Of a stretch of 64,000 nucleotides of DNA, positions 8,597-17,146 are shown one piece after another (position 1 is the stretch's first letter; each line of letters begins with the position of its first letter). The notes under the pieces are model-generated. The model worked only from the letters and a program-made list of their open reading frames with translations, did not search any database and was not told the DNA's origin. The translations under genes and the position numbers were made by a program. This DNA is from Adlercreutzia shanghongiae (GTDB lineage Bacteria; Actinomycetota; Coriobacteriia; Coriobacteriales; Eggerthellaceae): the NCBI RefSeq assembly GCF_035830635.1, contig NZ_JAYMFI010000009.1, positions 124,001-188,000 on the forward strand, in the 5' to 3' direction.

Positions 8597-10550
8597 GCGC
8601 GATTTGTGGCCGCGCGTCGAGCCCCTGCTTGCGCGCGTGGAGCGCCCGGCCCGCTACCTGAACCACGAGTGGGGCTGCGCGGCGCCGGTGGCCGAGGGCG
8701 ATACCGCCTTCTGCATGATTTACCCCGACACCTACGAGCTCGGCCAGGCCAACCAGGCCGTGCGCATCCTCGTGAACGCGGTGAACGCCGCTGAGGGCAT
8801 GGGCGCCGAGCGCGCTTTTCTGCCCGCCGTGGACATGGCCGACCTCATGCGCGAGGAGGGCGTGCCGCTGTTCTCGCTGGAAAGCTGCCGTCCCGTGGCC
8901 GACTTCGACGTGGTGGGCATCACGCTGCCCCACGAGCTGGCGGCCACCAACGTGCTGGAGACGCTGGATCTGGCCGGCATTCCGTTGCGCACGGCCGACC
9001 GCGCCGAGGACGACCCCATCGTGCTCGGCGGCGGCCCCTGCGCCTACAACCCCGAGCCCTACGCGCCCTTCTTCGACGTGATCTTGGTCGGAGAAGGGGA
9101 GGAGCAGCTGCCCGAGACCGTGGCGCTCGTCGGCGATCTGCGGGCGTCGGGCGCCTCGCGCGCCGAGATTCTGCGCGAGATTGCGCGGGAGGTGGGCGGC
9201 GCCTACGTGCCGAGTCTGTACCGCTGGCGCGACGAGTCCGAGGCCCAGAAGGCCGGCAGCTGGGCGGAGCCTTTGTTCGAAGACGTGCCCGCCATGGTGC
9301 ACAAGCGCGTGTTCGAGGGGTTTGCCGAGAGCGACGCCCTCGAGCCCATGATCGTGCCCTACACCGAAGTGGTGCACGACCGCCTGAACGTCGAGATTCT
9401 GCGCGGCTGCGCCCGGGGGTGCCGCTTCTGCCAGGCGGGCATGATGTACCGCCCCGTGCGCGAGCGGTCGGCCGACAACATTGTCGCCGCGGTGCGCGAG
9501 GGACTGGCTGCTACCGGCTACGACGAGGTGAGCCTCACTTCTCTTTCGTCCACGGACCACTCGCAGATTGCCGAGATTCTCACGCGCGTGAACGCCGACT
9601 GCGCGGGCTTGGGCGTGCGCATCTCGGTGCCCTCCCAGCGCCTGGACTCCTTCGGTGTGGAGATGGCCGAGCTGGTGGCGGGCCAGAAGAAGGGCGGCCT
9701 CACGTTCGCGCCCGAGGCCGGCACCCAGCGTCTGCGCGACGTCATCAACAAGAACGTCACGGAAGACGATTTGTTCTCTGCCATCGACGCGGCCTTCGCG
9801 GCCGGTTGGCGACGCTGCAAGCTGTACTTCATGGTGGGCCTTCCCACTGAGACCGACGACGACATCAAAGGCATCGCGAGCTTGGCCCAGCGCGCCTACG
9901 ACCGCGCCAAAGCCGCCGTGCCGGCCGATCAGCGCGGGTCTATCCGCATGTCGGTATCGTGTGCGGTGTTCGTGCCCAAGGCTCAGACGCCCTTCCAGTG
10001 GGACGGGCAGATCTCGCCCGAGGAAACCCTGCGCCGCGTGGGACTTCTGCGTCGCTCGGTGAAGTACAAGGCAGTGGATGTGCACTACCACGACCCGAAG
10101 ACGTCGTTCGTTGAGGCGGTTATGAGCCGCGGCGGGCGCGAGGTGGCCGACTGGGTGGAAGAGGCCTGGCGCCGTGGTGCGCGCTTCGATGCCTGGACGG
10201 AGCTGTTCGACGAGGGGGCCTGGGCGGGAGCTGCCGAGGCGCTGGGCATCTCGCCTGCGGAAATCGCCCGGGCCGAGTACGGCACCGATTACGTGCTGCC
10301 CTGGGCCCACATCACCGCCGCGGTGTCGCCGAAGTTCCTCGCCCGCGAGCGCGAGCGCGCCGCCTCCGGTATCACCACGCCCGACTGCACCTTCGAGAAC
10401 TGCTCGGCCTGCGGAGCGTGTCCTACCCTGGGCATGGATATCGGGCTGCAAAAGCTGCGCGAGGCCAAAGAGGGCGGCGAGCCTGCGAAGAACCCATACC
10501 GTGTGATTTTAGGGTCAGAGGCAAACGTCGAAGAGGAGGCGATGCTCTAA
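8589..10550 (+). CDS. B12-binding radical SAM protein (TIGR03960-type)
   Basis: A 653-residue radical SAM enzyme. The N-terminal about 200 residues form the B12-binding-like domain (DTYELGQANQAVRIL, LGGGPCAYNPEPYAPFFD). The radical SAM cluster motif is C274-x3-C278-x2-C281 in GCARGCRFCQAG. A C-terminal cysteine set (CTFENCSACGACP) could bind another cluster. The start is GTG 8589, overlapping the previous gene by 8 bp. The stop overlaps the downstream DUF2344 gene by one base. This pair occurs together in many Gram-positives, often near ribosomal or RNase genes; the substrate is unknown to me. Confidence 0.88.
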   Translation: MARRDLWPRVEPLLARVERPARYLNHEWGCAAPVAEGDTAFCMIYPDTYELGQANQAVRILVNAVNAAEGMGAERAFLPAVDMADLMREEGVPLFSLESCRPVADFDVVGITLPHELAATNVLETLDLAGIPLRTADRAEDDPIVLGGGPCAYNPEPYAPFFDVILVGEGEEQLPETVALVGDLRASGASRAEILREIAREVGGAYVPSLYRWRDESEAQKAGSWAEPLFEDVPAMVHKRVFEGFAESDALEPMIVPYTEVVHDRLNVEILRGCARGCRFCQAGMMYRPVRERSADNIVAAVREGLAATGYDEVSLTSLSSTDHSQIAEILTRVNADCAGLGVRISVPSQRLDSFGVEMAELVAGQKKGGLTFAPEAGTQRLRDVINKNVTEDDLFSAIDAAFAAGWRRCKLYFMVGLPTETDDDIKGIASLAQRAYDRAKAAVPADQRGSIRMSVSCAVFVPKAQTPFQWDGQISPEETLRRVGLLRRSVKYKAVDVHYHDPKTSFVEAVMSRGGREVADWVEEAWRRGARFDAWTELFDEGAWAGAAEALGISPAEIARAEYGTDYVLPWAHITAAVSPKFLARERERAASGITTPDCTFENCSACGACPTLGMDIGLQKLREAKEGGEPAKNPYRVILGSEANVEEEAML

Positions 10551-11191
10551 TGGCCGATCCGCGACTGTTCCGTCTGCGCGTCACCTTCCGCGAGACCGGG
10601 CGTCTTGCCATGCTCTCGCATCTGGAGCTCGCCCGCGCCCTCGAGCGCGCGGTGCGCCGCGCCGGGCTTCCCTATGCCGTGAGCCAGGGCTTCTCGCCCC
10701 ATATGCGCATCGCCTTCGGGGCGGCGCTTCCCGTAGGCGTCGGTGGCACGGCCGAGTTCTTCGACCTGTTCCTCACTGACTACGTGGCCGCGCCCAAGGC
10801 CCTTGCGGCCCTGCAGGAGGCGAGTCCCGCCGACCTGTTTCCGGTGGAGGCTCGCTACATCGAGCACAAAGACCCGGCAGCTTCCGTAGCTTGTCCGGTG
10901 AGCACCTATGAGGTGGTGCTTTCCGAGGCGCCCGCCTCGGTGGTTGTGCCCGAGGAGATCACCGTGGTGCGCAAGAAGAAGGAGAAGACGCTTGCCGTCG
11001 CCGACTTCCTTGTCGGCCCTGTGGAGCACGATGGCGCCACCGTGCGCTTCACCCTGGAGGCCAAGCCCACGGGCAGCCTGCGCGCCGACGCTTTCGCCCG
11101 CGAGCTTGTCGCCGCCACCGTGGCAGCCGGTTGCGCCCTCGCCACCTTGCGTCCGACAAGTTTCATGCGCGTGGAACAGAGGGAGGCTTAA
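10550..11191 (+). CDS. DUF2344 / TIGR03936-family radical SAM-linked protein
   Basis: A 213-residue partner of the preceding radical SAM enzyme, with the characteristic N-terminal stretch FRETGRLAMLSHLELARALE and the following SQGFSPHMRIAFGAALPVGV. In other genomes the domain is sometimes fused to the radical SAM protein, which supports a shared job. ATG 10550 overlaps the upstream stop codon by one base. A run of basic residues (RKKKEK) lies near residue 145. The biochemical role is not established. Confidence 0.87.
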   Translation: MADPRLFRLRVTFRETGRLAMLSHLELARALERAVRRAGLPYAVSQGFSPHMRIAFGAALPVGVGGTAEFFDLFLTDYVAAPKALAALQEASPADLFPVEARYIEHKDPAASVACPVSTYEVVLSEAPASVVVPEEITVVRKKKEKTLAVADFLVGPVEHDGATVRFTLEAKPTGSLRADAFARELVAATVAAGCALATLRPTSFMRVEQREA

Positions 11192-11233
11192 AAGCGCTAT
11201 CATAGCGACCGTAAGCGAGCGAAAGGACTCTGT

Positions 11234-11596
11234 ATGAGCGATTGTTTGTTCTGCAAGATCATCGAGGGCGACATCCCCTCCGCCAAGGTGTACGAAGACG
11301 ACATCTGCTACGCCTTCGACGATATCGAGCCCGAGGCGCCGGTGCACACCCTCATTGTGCCGAAGACCCACTACGACAACCTGGCCGCGGGCGTGCCCGC
11401 CGAGGTTATCGGCCATATCATGTCGGTGGTGCCCGAGGTGGCTCGTCTGAAGGGCGTTGCCGAGTCCGGCTACCGCACGGTCGTAAACACGGGTCCCGAT
11501 TCTGCCGCCACGGTGAATCACCTGCATGTGCATCTGCTCGGCGGCACCAAGATGGGCCGCTTTACCTTCGAGGGCTCCGCTCGCGAGGCGCAGTAG
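11234..11596 (+). CDS. HIT (histidine triad) family hydrolase
   Basis: A 120-residue protein with the triad HLHVHLLGG near the C-terminus and the N-terminal CLFCKIIEGDIPSAKVYED typical of the Hint branch. Such enzymes cleave nucleoside phosphoramidates or related nucleotide conjugates in the cytosol. The start at 11234 follows GAAAGGA by a few bases. It lies 42 bp after the DUF2344 gene and may share its transcript. A perfect 10-bp inverted repeat (11661-11670 with 11680-11689) follows before the tRNA promoter. Confidence 0.93.
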   Translation: MSDCLFCKIIEGDIPSAKVYEDDICYAFDDIEPEAPVHTLIVPKTHYDNLAAGVPAEVIGHIMSVVPEVARLKGVAESGYRTVVNTGPDSAATVNHLHVHLLGGTKMGRFTFEGSAREAQ

Positions 11597-11660
11597 GGGA
11601 GCTTGAGCCTTGGGCGGAGTCGTCCCGCGGCGCCGATGGCCCTGTTGGGAAGAGGCCTTT

Positions 11661-11689
11661 CGGGCGCTCGGTTCGCCGTCGAGCGCCCG
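11661..11689. repeat. Perfect 10-bp inverted repeat, 9-base loop
   Basis: The arms at 11661-11670 and 11680-11689 are exact reverse complements and GC-rich. No T-run follows, so termination is uncertain. It lies between the HIT gene and the tRNA promoter. Confidence 0.5.
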
Positions 11690-11714
11690 TCGGGGAAATT
11701 CTCGAAAAAAGGGC

Positions 11715-11742
11715 TTGTGCGCGAGGGCGATTCTGCTAAACT
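11715..11742 (+). promoter_or_regulatory. Probable promoter of the tRNA-Asp cluster
   Basis: TTGTGC at 11715-11720 and TAAACT at 11737-11742 are 16 bp apart. Transcription would start near 11749, a few bases before the first tRNA at 11762. Confidence 0.6.
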
Positions 11743-11761
11743 ATACGGGCTGCTGAAACAC

Positions 11762-11838
<77 letters not shown>

Positions 11839-11859
11839 TTTTTCAGAAGCACACCATTC

Positions 11860-11936
<77 letters not shown>

Positions 11937-11957
11937 TTTTTCAGAAGCACACCATTC

Positions 11958-12034
<77 letters not shown>

Positions 12035-12046
12035 TTTTGAACCGAA

Positions 12047-12079
12047 GTCGCCGTCCCAGTGGGGCGGCGATTTTTCTTT
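12047..12079 (+). terminator. Intrinsic terminator of the tRNA cluster
   Basis: A stem of TCGCCGTCCC with GGGGCGGCGA (12048-12070) is followed by TTTTTCTTTG. Confidence 0.85.
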
Positions 12080-12127
12080 GTTAGAATGCGCTTCGAGAAA
12101 TGATGACCCCAAAGGTGAGGGGATGCG

Positions 12128-13063
12128 ATGATCTGCGAGAACATTCTTGAGGCGGTGGGCTCAACGCCGCTTATTCGCTTGCGGCATATGACCGGGCCCG
12201 ACGATGCCCAGGTGCTCGTAAAGTTCGAGGGCGTGAACGTGGGCGGCTCGGTGAAGACGCGCACGGCGCTGCGCATGATAGAGGGTGCCGAAAAGCGCGG
12301 CGAGCTTGCGCCTGATTCCATTATCGTCGAGCCTACGAGCGGCAATCAGGGCGTGGGACTCGCGCTCGTGGCGGCCGTAAAGGGCTATGCGGCACGCATC
12401 ATCATGCCGGATTCGTGCTCGGTGGAGCGTCGACGCATCATGGAGCACTACGGGGCCGAAGTGCTGCTCGTGCACGACGAGGGGGACATCGGCGCCTGCA
12501 TCGAGGAATGCATCGCGCTCGCTCAGCAGATGGCTGCCGAGGATTCGCGCGTGTTCGTGCCCCAGCAGTTCGTGAACCGCGACAACTTGGCGGCCCATCG
12601 CGAGGGGACGGCGTCCGAGATTCTCGCAGATGTGGAGGCGGCCGGTCTTTCCGTGGACGGTTTCTGCTCCGGCTTCGGCACGGGCGGTACCATCACCGGC
12701 ATCGGCGGCGAGCTGCGACGGGTCTTTCCCGATGTGCAGGTTTGGGCTGCCGAGCCCGAGCACGCGGCGCTGCTTTCGGGCGGCGCCATCGGCACCCATG
12801 TGCAGATGGGCATCGGCGACGGCATTCTGCCCGCCATCATGGACACCTCGCTCATCGACGAGATCGTCGTGGTGACCGACGACGAGGCGCTGGAGTGCGC
12901 CCGCCGCCTCGCGCGCGAGGAGGGGCTGTTCGCCGGCATCTCCTCGGGCACCAACGTGGCGTGCGCCCTGCGCCTCGCTCGCAAGCTGGGCCCAGGCAAG
13001 ACGGTCGTAACCCTCGCCCCCGACACCGGCGAGCGCTACTTCTCCACGGCGCTGTTCGGGTAG
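12128..13063 (+). CDS. Cysteine synthase-like PLP enzyme (O-acetylserine sulfhydrylase family)
   Basis: A 311-residue fold type II PLP enzyme. The PLP lysine lies in GGSVKTRTAL, the substrate loop is PTSGNQGVGLA, and the phosphate cradle is GFGTGGTITG. C-terminally GIGDGILP and GISSGTN match the CysK/CysM group. The family makes cysteine from O-acetylserine and sulfide. The usual KDR after the PLP lysine is KTR here and TSGNTG is TSGNQG, so substrate preference may differ. It is a single gene between two terminators; a weak TTAGAAT lies upstream. Confidence 0.88.
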   Translation: MICENILEAVGSTPLIRLRHMTGPDDAQVLVKFEGVNVGGSVKTRTALRMIEGAEKRGELAPDSIIVEPTSGNQGVGLALVAAVKGYAARIIMPDSCSVERRRIMEHYGAEVLLVHDEGDIGACIEECIALAQQMAAEDSRVFVPQQFVNRDNLAAHREGTASEILADVEAAGLSVDGFCSGFGTGGTITGIGGELRRVFPDVQVWAAEPEHAALLSGGAIGTHVQMGIGDGILPAIMDTSLIDEIVVVTDDEALECARRLAREEGLFAGISSGTNVACALRLARKLGPGKTVVTLAPDTGERYFSTALFG

Positions 13064-13076
13064 CTTTCGCGCTGTT

Positions 13077-13158
13077 TGTCAAAAATTTGATACATTTCAG
13101 CAAGGTCGACGTTGTCGACCTCGGTTTTCTTGCAGTGCGATGTAAAAAATATGATACA
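13077..13158. repeat. Pair of AT-rich imperfect direct repeats
   Basis: 13077-13094 and 13141-13158 follow TGTnAAAAATnTGATACA and match at 16 of 18 positions. They flank the terminator hairpin after the cysteine synthase gene. Their AT content stands out in this GC-rich region. Confidence 0.6.
13103..13132 (+). terminator. Terminator after the cysteine synthase gene
   Basis: The 8-bp arms AGGTCGAC (13103-13110) and GTCGACCT (13114-13121) are followed by CGGTTTTCTT. The tail is interrupted, so strength is uncertain. Confidence 0.6.
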
Positions 13159-13173
13159 AACCTCTGGGATTCG

Positions 13174-14469
13174 CTACAGGGCCATGGCCTCGAGGATGAG
13201 TTGGCAGCGGGTGCCGATGGGGGTCTCGTTGGTGTCGAGGAAATGGCGAATCTCGCTGCGGCGCAGGACGAAGGGGCAGATGTGCTCGGCGTCTTCGGGG
13301 CGGGCCGCACCGCCAGGCTCCACAAAGGCGTAGACCACCTGCACGCTTTCTTCTGACATGCCCGTGGATGAGAAACCGGTCTGGGGCAGCACGCGCACGG
13401 CGGTGTCTCCCAGATCCTCGCGCAGGCGGTAGCCGGTCTCTTCCTCAAGCTCGCGGGCCACGGCCTCGCGGATGGTCTCGCCGGCATCGATGAGCCCCGC
13501 GGGAAACGAGATGCACCAGGAGTTCAGCGGGTAGCGGAACTCGCGGATGAGCAGCACCGAGCCGTCGGGCAGCACGGGCACCATGCCCACGGCGTCGGTG
13601 ACGGGACGCTGTCCGGCGCCGAGCCGGCGCAGCTGGGCCTCGTAGGCCTCGGGCTCCTTGCGGGAGGTTCCCTCGTATTCGTAGGGACGGCCGTCGGGCG
13701 TGGTGTAGTGCAGGATGTACTTGTTGATCCAGCCAGTGGAGACGGTCTCGATGGCGTCGAGCCGCGGGGTGGCGAGGGCGTCGCAGTGGGCCGTGGGGGA
13801 GAGGGCGCCCTGGGGCGCCTGCCGCCTCGCCGCCCGGCGCTCCAGCTTTACGGCGCGGGCCACCTCGGCCTCGGTGTCGCGGATATGCAGAAGGCCGTCG
13901 GCGGCCAGATCGGCGGCGTTCAGCAGCTGGATACCGGCGCAGGCCATGTCGGCGAGGTTCGCTTGCTGGGCCTCCGGCGTGCGCGATGAGGTGGCGTCGC
14001 GCAGCACGGCGACGTTGAAGCCGCGGGCAAGCCCGTCGTAGGCCGTCGAGCGCACGCAGTTGGGTGTGGTGGTGCCGGCGAGCACCAGGGTGTCGATGCC
14101 CTTGGCGCGCAGCATCATCGCAAGCTCGGTTCCGAAGAATGCCGACCAGCTCGGCTTCATCACGATGGGCTCTCCAGTGAGCGGGGCCAGCTCGGACGGA
14201 CATTCCAAACTTTTGGGGTCAACGGCAGAAAGCGGGCGGCCGCCTTCGGCCCACGCCTCCCAGCGCACTGCTTCTACGTCGCTTCCGTCGGCAGCGTACT
14301 GGCGGCGCACGTGGAAGACGGCCATGCCGTGGGCGCGGGCCGCCCCAAGGGCGCAGGCGCAGGCGGGCACGCTGGCCGCGGCCCCGGCGATGCACAAAGG
14401 CGAAGCGGCGTCGATGAAGCCGTTCTGCATGTCGATGAGGATGAGGGCGGCGCGCGCGGGTTCTATCAT
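13174..14469 (-). CDS. Isochorismatase-like hydrolase fused to a Nudix hydrolase
   Basis: A 431-residue two-domain protein. Residues about 1-175 are a cysteine hydrolase of the isochorismatase family, with catalytic Asp in LIDMQNGF, Lys in MKPSWSAF and Cys in GTTTPNCVRSTAYDG. Nicotinamidases and related amidases belong here. Residues about 230-431 are a Nudix domain with a complete box (about residues 322-344), containing G-x5-E-x7-REL-x-EE-x-G. It resembles ADP-sugar pyrophosphatases. The start at 14469 is preceded by AAGGAG at 6 bp; there is no start or frame break between the domains. A role in NAD or ADP-ribose salvage is plausible but inferred. Confidence 0.85.
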   Translation of the reverse strand: MIEPARAALILIDMQNGFIDAASPLCIAGAAASVPACACALGAARAHGMAVFHVRRQYAADGSDVEAVRWEAWAEGGRPLSAVDPKSLECPSELAPLTGEPIVMKPSWSAFFGTELAMMLRAKGIDTLVLAGTTTPNCVRSTAYDGLARGFNVAVLRDATSSRTPEAQQANLADMACAGIQLLNAADLAADGLLHIRDTEAEVARAVKLERRAARRQAPQGALSPTAHCDALATPRLDAIETVSTGWINKYILHYTTPDGRPYEYEGTSRKEPEAYEAQLRRLGAGQRPVTDAVGMVPVLPDGSVLLIREFRYPLNSWCISFPAGLIDAGETIREAVARELEEETGYRLREDLGDTAVRVLPQTGFSSTGMSEESVQVVYAFVEPGGAARPEDAEHICPFVLRRSEIRHFLDTNETPIGTRCQLILEAMAL

Positions 14470-14581
14470 GGGTGCTCCTTGGACTTCGGTGTGTGCTCGC
14501 TCCATTGTAGTACTATGGGAGCCATAAGCGATCGGGGGCGCTGCAGGACGGCGCCCTGTCACCTTCGACGAAAGGAACCCC

Positions 14582-15517
14582 ATGATCGGATTTGCCATCA
14601 TCGTGGTGCTGCTGGTGCTTTGCCTGCCCCAGGCGCTGTTCATCGTGCCGCAGCAGAACGTCTACATCATCGAGCGACTCGGGAAGTTCAACCGCACGGT
14701 GGGTGCGGGCCTGAATGTGAAGATCCCGTTCTTCGAGACCGTGGCCGCCAAGGTGGACATGCGCACGCGCCAGGAGCAGTTCGGCATTGACGCGAAGACC
14801 CGCGACAACGTGACCGTCACCATGGCCATCGCCGCGCAGTACCGCGTGAGCGCCCAGCCCGCCGCCCAGGGCCAGCCCTCGGGAGTGTGGCGCAGCTATT
14901 ATATGCTGGCCAACCCCACGGCCCAGATGCGCTCCTACCTCATCGACGCGCTGCGCTCCTCGGTGCCTCAGTACACGCTCGACGAGGTGTTCGACAAGAA
15001 GGACGCCATCGCGTCGGATGTGAACCAGACGGTGTCCGGGCTCATGGTGGCCTACGGCTACGACGTGGTGAGCACGCTGATCACCTCGATTGACTTGCCG
15101 GCCGACGTGGAGATGTCCATGAACCGCATCAACTCCGCCCAGCGCGAGAAGGAGGCGGCCCAGTCGCTCGCGGAGGCCGAGCGCATCAAGGTGGTCACCG
15201 AGGCCCGCGCCCGCGCCGAGGCCATGGAGCAGGCCGGCCGCGGCATCGCCGCCCAGCGCAAGGCCATCGCCGATGGCATCTCCGAGTCGCTCGCGGTCAT
15301 CAAGAGCTCCGGCGTGTCGGCGGCCGAGGCCAACCAGCTGTTCATCTTCACCCAGTGGACCGACATGATGAGCGAGTTCGCCCGCAACGGCCGCCAGTCC
15401 ACCGTGGTGCTTCCGAGCGATTTCACCGCCACGGCCTCCATGTTCGAGCAGATGCTCGTGGCCCAGGAGAGCGAGGGCGAAGAAGAGTTCGTGGTGGTGG
15501 AGGACACCGCGAAGTAG
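14582..15517 (+). CDS. SPFH / band 7 domain protein (slipin-like)
   Basis: A 311-residue membrane-associated protein. A short N-terminal membrane anchor (about residues 1-20) is followed by the SPFH core (QQNVYIIERLGKFNRTVGAG). After it comes an Ala/Glu/Arg-rich helical stretch (about 185-235) that would mediate oligomerisation. Members form ring-like assemblies in bacterial membrane microdomains and often support proteases or transporters. The start follows GAAAGGAACCCC. It is divergent from the isochorismatase-Nudix gene, with 112 bp between them holding both promoters; no NfeD partner is adjacent. Confidence 0.9.
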   Translation: MIGFAIIVVLLVLCLPQALFIVPQQNVYIIERLGKFNRTVGAGLNVKIPFFETVAAKVDMRTRQEQFGIDAKTRDNVTVTMAIAAQYRVSAQPAAQGQPSGVWRSYYMLANPTAQMRSYLIDALRSSVPQYTLDEVFDKKDAIASDVNQTVSGLMVAYGYDVVSTLITSIDLPADVEMSMNRINSAQREKEAAQSLAEAERIKVVTEARARAEAMEQAGRGIAAQRKAIADGISESLAVIKSSGVSAAEANQLFIFTQWTDMMSEFARNGRQSTVVLPSDFTATASMFEQMLVAQESEGEEEFVVVEDTAK

Positions 15518-15604
15518 CGCCCGCCTTCCGAGCAGCCGGCCGCAGCACCCTGCCGCGCACGTGTGCCGTTCGTGGACTTTCCCGAAATGGCGCGAAAATT
15601 CCCC

Positions 15605-15633
15605 TTGCGCAGGGGATAGGGGGGCGATATACT
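15605..15633 (+). promoter_or_regulatory. Promoter of rplS
   Basis: TTGCGC at 15605-15610 and TATACT at 15628-15633 are spaced by 17 bp, the best match to a housekeeping promoter in the window. The 5' leader would be about 58 nt. Confidence 0.75.
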
Positions 15634-15697
15634 GTCAAATCGCGTCCAAACTAGAAATGATGCAAGACCATTTAGAAGTATAGAGTAGGAAAAGGCA

Positions 15698-16045
15698 ATG
15701 GATATCATTCGCGCTATTGAGCAGCAGCAGATCAAGCAGGACCTCCCCGAGTTCCACGTGGGCGACAACGTGAAGGTCCACTACCGCATCACCGAGGGCA
15801 ACCGCGAGCGTATCCAGGTGTTCCAGGGCGACGTCATTCGCCGTCAGGGCGAGTCGGTCCGCGAGACCTTCACCGTGCGCAAGATCAGCTTCTCCGTGGG
15901 CGTGGAGCGTACCTTCCCGGTGCATTCCCCGAAGATCGAGAAGATCGAGGTCACCCGCAAGGGTGATGTGCGCCGCGCCAAGCTGTACTACCTGCGCAAC
16001 AAGGTGGGCAAGGCCGCCAAGATCAAGGAGAAGGCTTTCCGCTAG
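15698..16045 (+). CDS. rplS: 50S ribosomal protein L19
   Basis: A 115-residue protein with characteristic stretches (FHVGDNVKVHYRITEGNRER, VERTFPVHSPKIEKIEV, KLYYLRNKVGKAAKIKEK). It sits at the interface of the ribosomal subunits. The length is normal. It has its own strong promoter upstream and an intrinsic terminator downstream, so it is probably expressed mainly as a single gene with some read-through to rnhB. Confidence 0.98.
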   Translation: MDIIRAIEQQQIKQDLPEFHVGDNVKVHYRITEGNRERIQVFQGDVIRRQGESVRETFTVRKISFSVGVERTFPVHSPKIEKIEVTRKGDVRRAKLYYLRNKVGKAAKIKEKAFR

Positions 16046-16065
16046 GCCTTACGTTTCGTACGTGC

Positions 16066-16090
16066 AAGGGCTCCTTCGGGGGCCCTTTTT
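16066..16090 (+). terminator. Intrinsic terminator after rplS
   Basis: A stem AAGGGCTCC / GGGGCCCTT closed by a TTCG tetraloop (16075-16078) is followed by a T-run. Confidence 0.9.
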
Positions 16091-16148
16091 CATGTCCGCT
16101 GCATGGCGAGGCGCCGCGCAGCGGGCGCTGAGGTGAGAGGAGCTTTGG

Positions 16149-16940
16149 GTGATCGATCTCACTGTCCCCGAGATTCGGCGCAAGCTGCAAGAGGCCGATG
16201 CGACCGCGTTCGCCGTGTTGGAGCGCTCGCTGGTGGCCGACACGCGCAAGGGCGTGCGCTCGGCGGTGGAAGTGGCGCGCCGGCGCATCGAGGCCGAGCA
16301 GGCCGAGGCCGCTCGCCTCGCGGGCATGTACGCCTTCGAGCGCGAGCTTGCTGCCGAGCGGGGCGGGTCGGTGGTCATCGGGCTCGACGAGGTGGGGCGC
16401 GGTCCCTTGGCGGGACCTCTGGCCGTGGGCGGCGTGGTGCTGGATGCCGACGATCCCATTTCGGGCCTGAACGATTCCAAGCAGGTGAAGCCGGAGGACC
16501 GCGAGGCCATCGCCGACGAGATTCGCCGTCGGGCGCGGGCGTGGACGGTGCAGTACGTGGAGCCGGCGGAAATCGATCGCGTGGGCATGACGGCGGCCCT
16601 GCGCGGCGCTTTCGCAGCCGCCATCGCCGCGGTGGAGGCCGGGGGAATCGTGCCCGACGTGGTGCTTTTGGACGGCAATCCGCTGCATTTGGATCCGCGC
16701 GAGGCGAACGTGGTGAAAGGCGACGGGAAGTGCGCCTCCATCGCGGCGGCGTCGCTGGTGGCCAAGGTGGCCCGCGACCATGTGATGGAGCAGTACGCCG
16801 AGCAGTTCCCCGGCTACGGGTTCGAGTCGAACAAGGGCTACGGCTCCGAGGGGCACATGGCGGCCATCCGCGAGCGGGGGCTCACGCCCATCCACCGTCG
16901 CAGCTTCTGCTCCTTTGCCGTTCAGGAGAGCTTGTTCTAA
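16149..16940 (+). CDS. rnhB: Ribonuclease HII
   Basis: A 263-residue enzyme that removes RNA from RNA-DNA hybrids, including single ribonucleotides in DNA. The catalytic core begins with GLDEVGRGPLAGPLAVG (about residue 75) and continues with LNDSKQVKPEDRE, DVVLLDGNPLHL and the KGDGKCASIAAASLVAKVARD block. An N-terminal helical extension of about 70 residues precedes the domain, as in several Gram-positive RNase HII proteins. The start is GTG 16149, after GAGAGGAG. Confidence 0.95.
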   Translation: MIDLTVPEIRRKLQEADATAFAVLERSLVADTRKGVRSAVEVARRRIEAEQAEAARLAGMYAFERELAAERGGSVVIGLDEVGRGPLAGPLAVGGVVLDADDPISGLNDSKQVKPEDREAIADEIRRRARAWTVQYVEPAEIDRVGMTAALRGAFAAAIAAVEAGGIVPDVVLLDGNPLHLDPREANVVKGDGKCASIAAASLVAKVARDHVMEQYAEQFPGYGFESNKGYGSEGHMAAIRERGLTPIHRRSFCSFAVQESLF

Positions 16941-16987
16941 CGTATTCCAATCCGGTCAGGGCTTTCGCGGGGGAGGGCCGCTCCGGC

Positions 16988-17028
16988 GCCTCGCGAGGAC
17001 GCGGGTGCGGCTTGCGGGAGGCTTTTTT
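16988..17028 (+). terminator. Possible weak terminator after rnhB
   Basis: GCCTC (16988-16992) can pair with GAGGC (17018-17022), which precedes six T residues. The stem is short and the loop long, so this is tentative. Nothing else definite is visible in the 206 bp between rnhB and yraN. Confidence 0.35.
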
Positions 17029-17146
17029 GGGCGTTTCCCGCGACGCTTGCGCGAGGTGCGGGCGGTGCGATACGGGAAGCCCCGCCGTCATTTCTGCGGT
17101 TTTGCGCTCGTAGAGTCTTCTTGTCCGAGAGGAAGGAGACCCTTCG

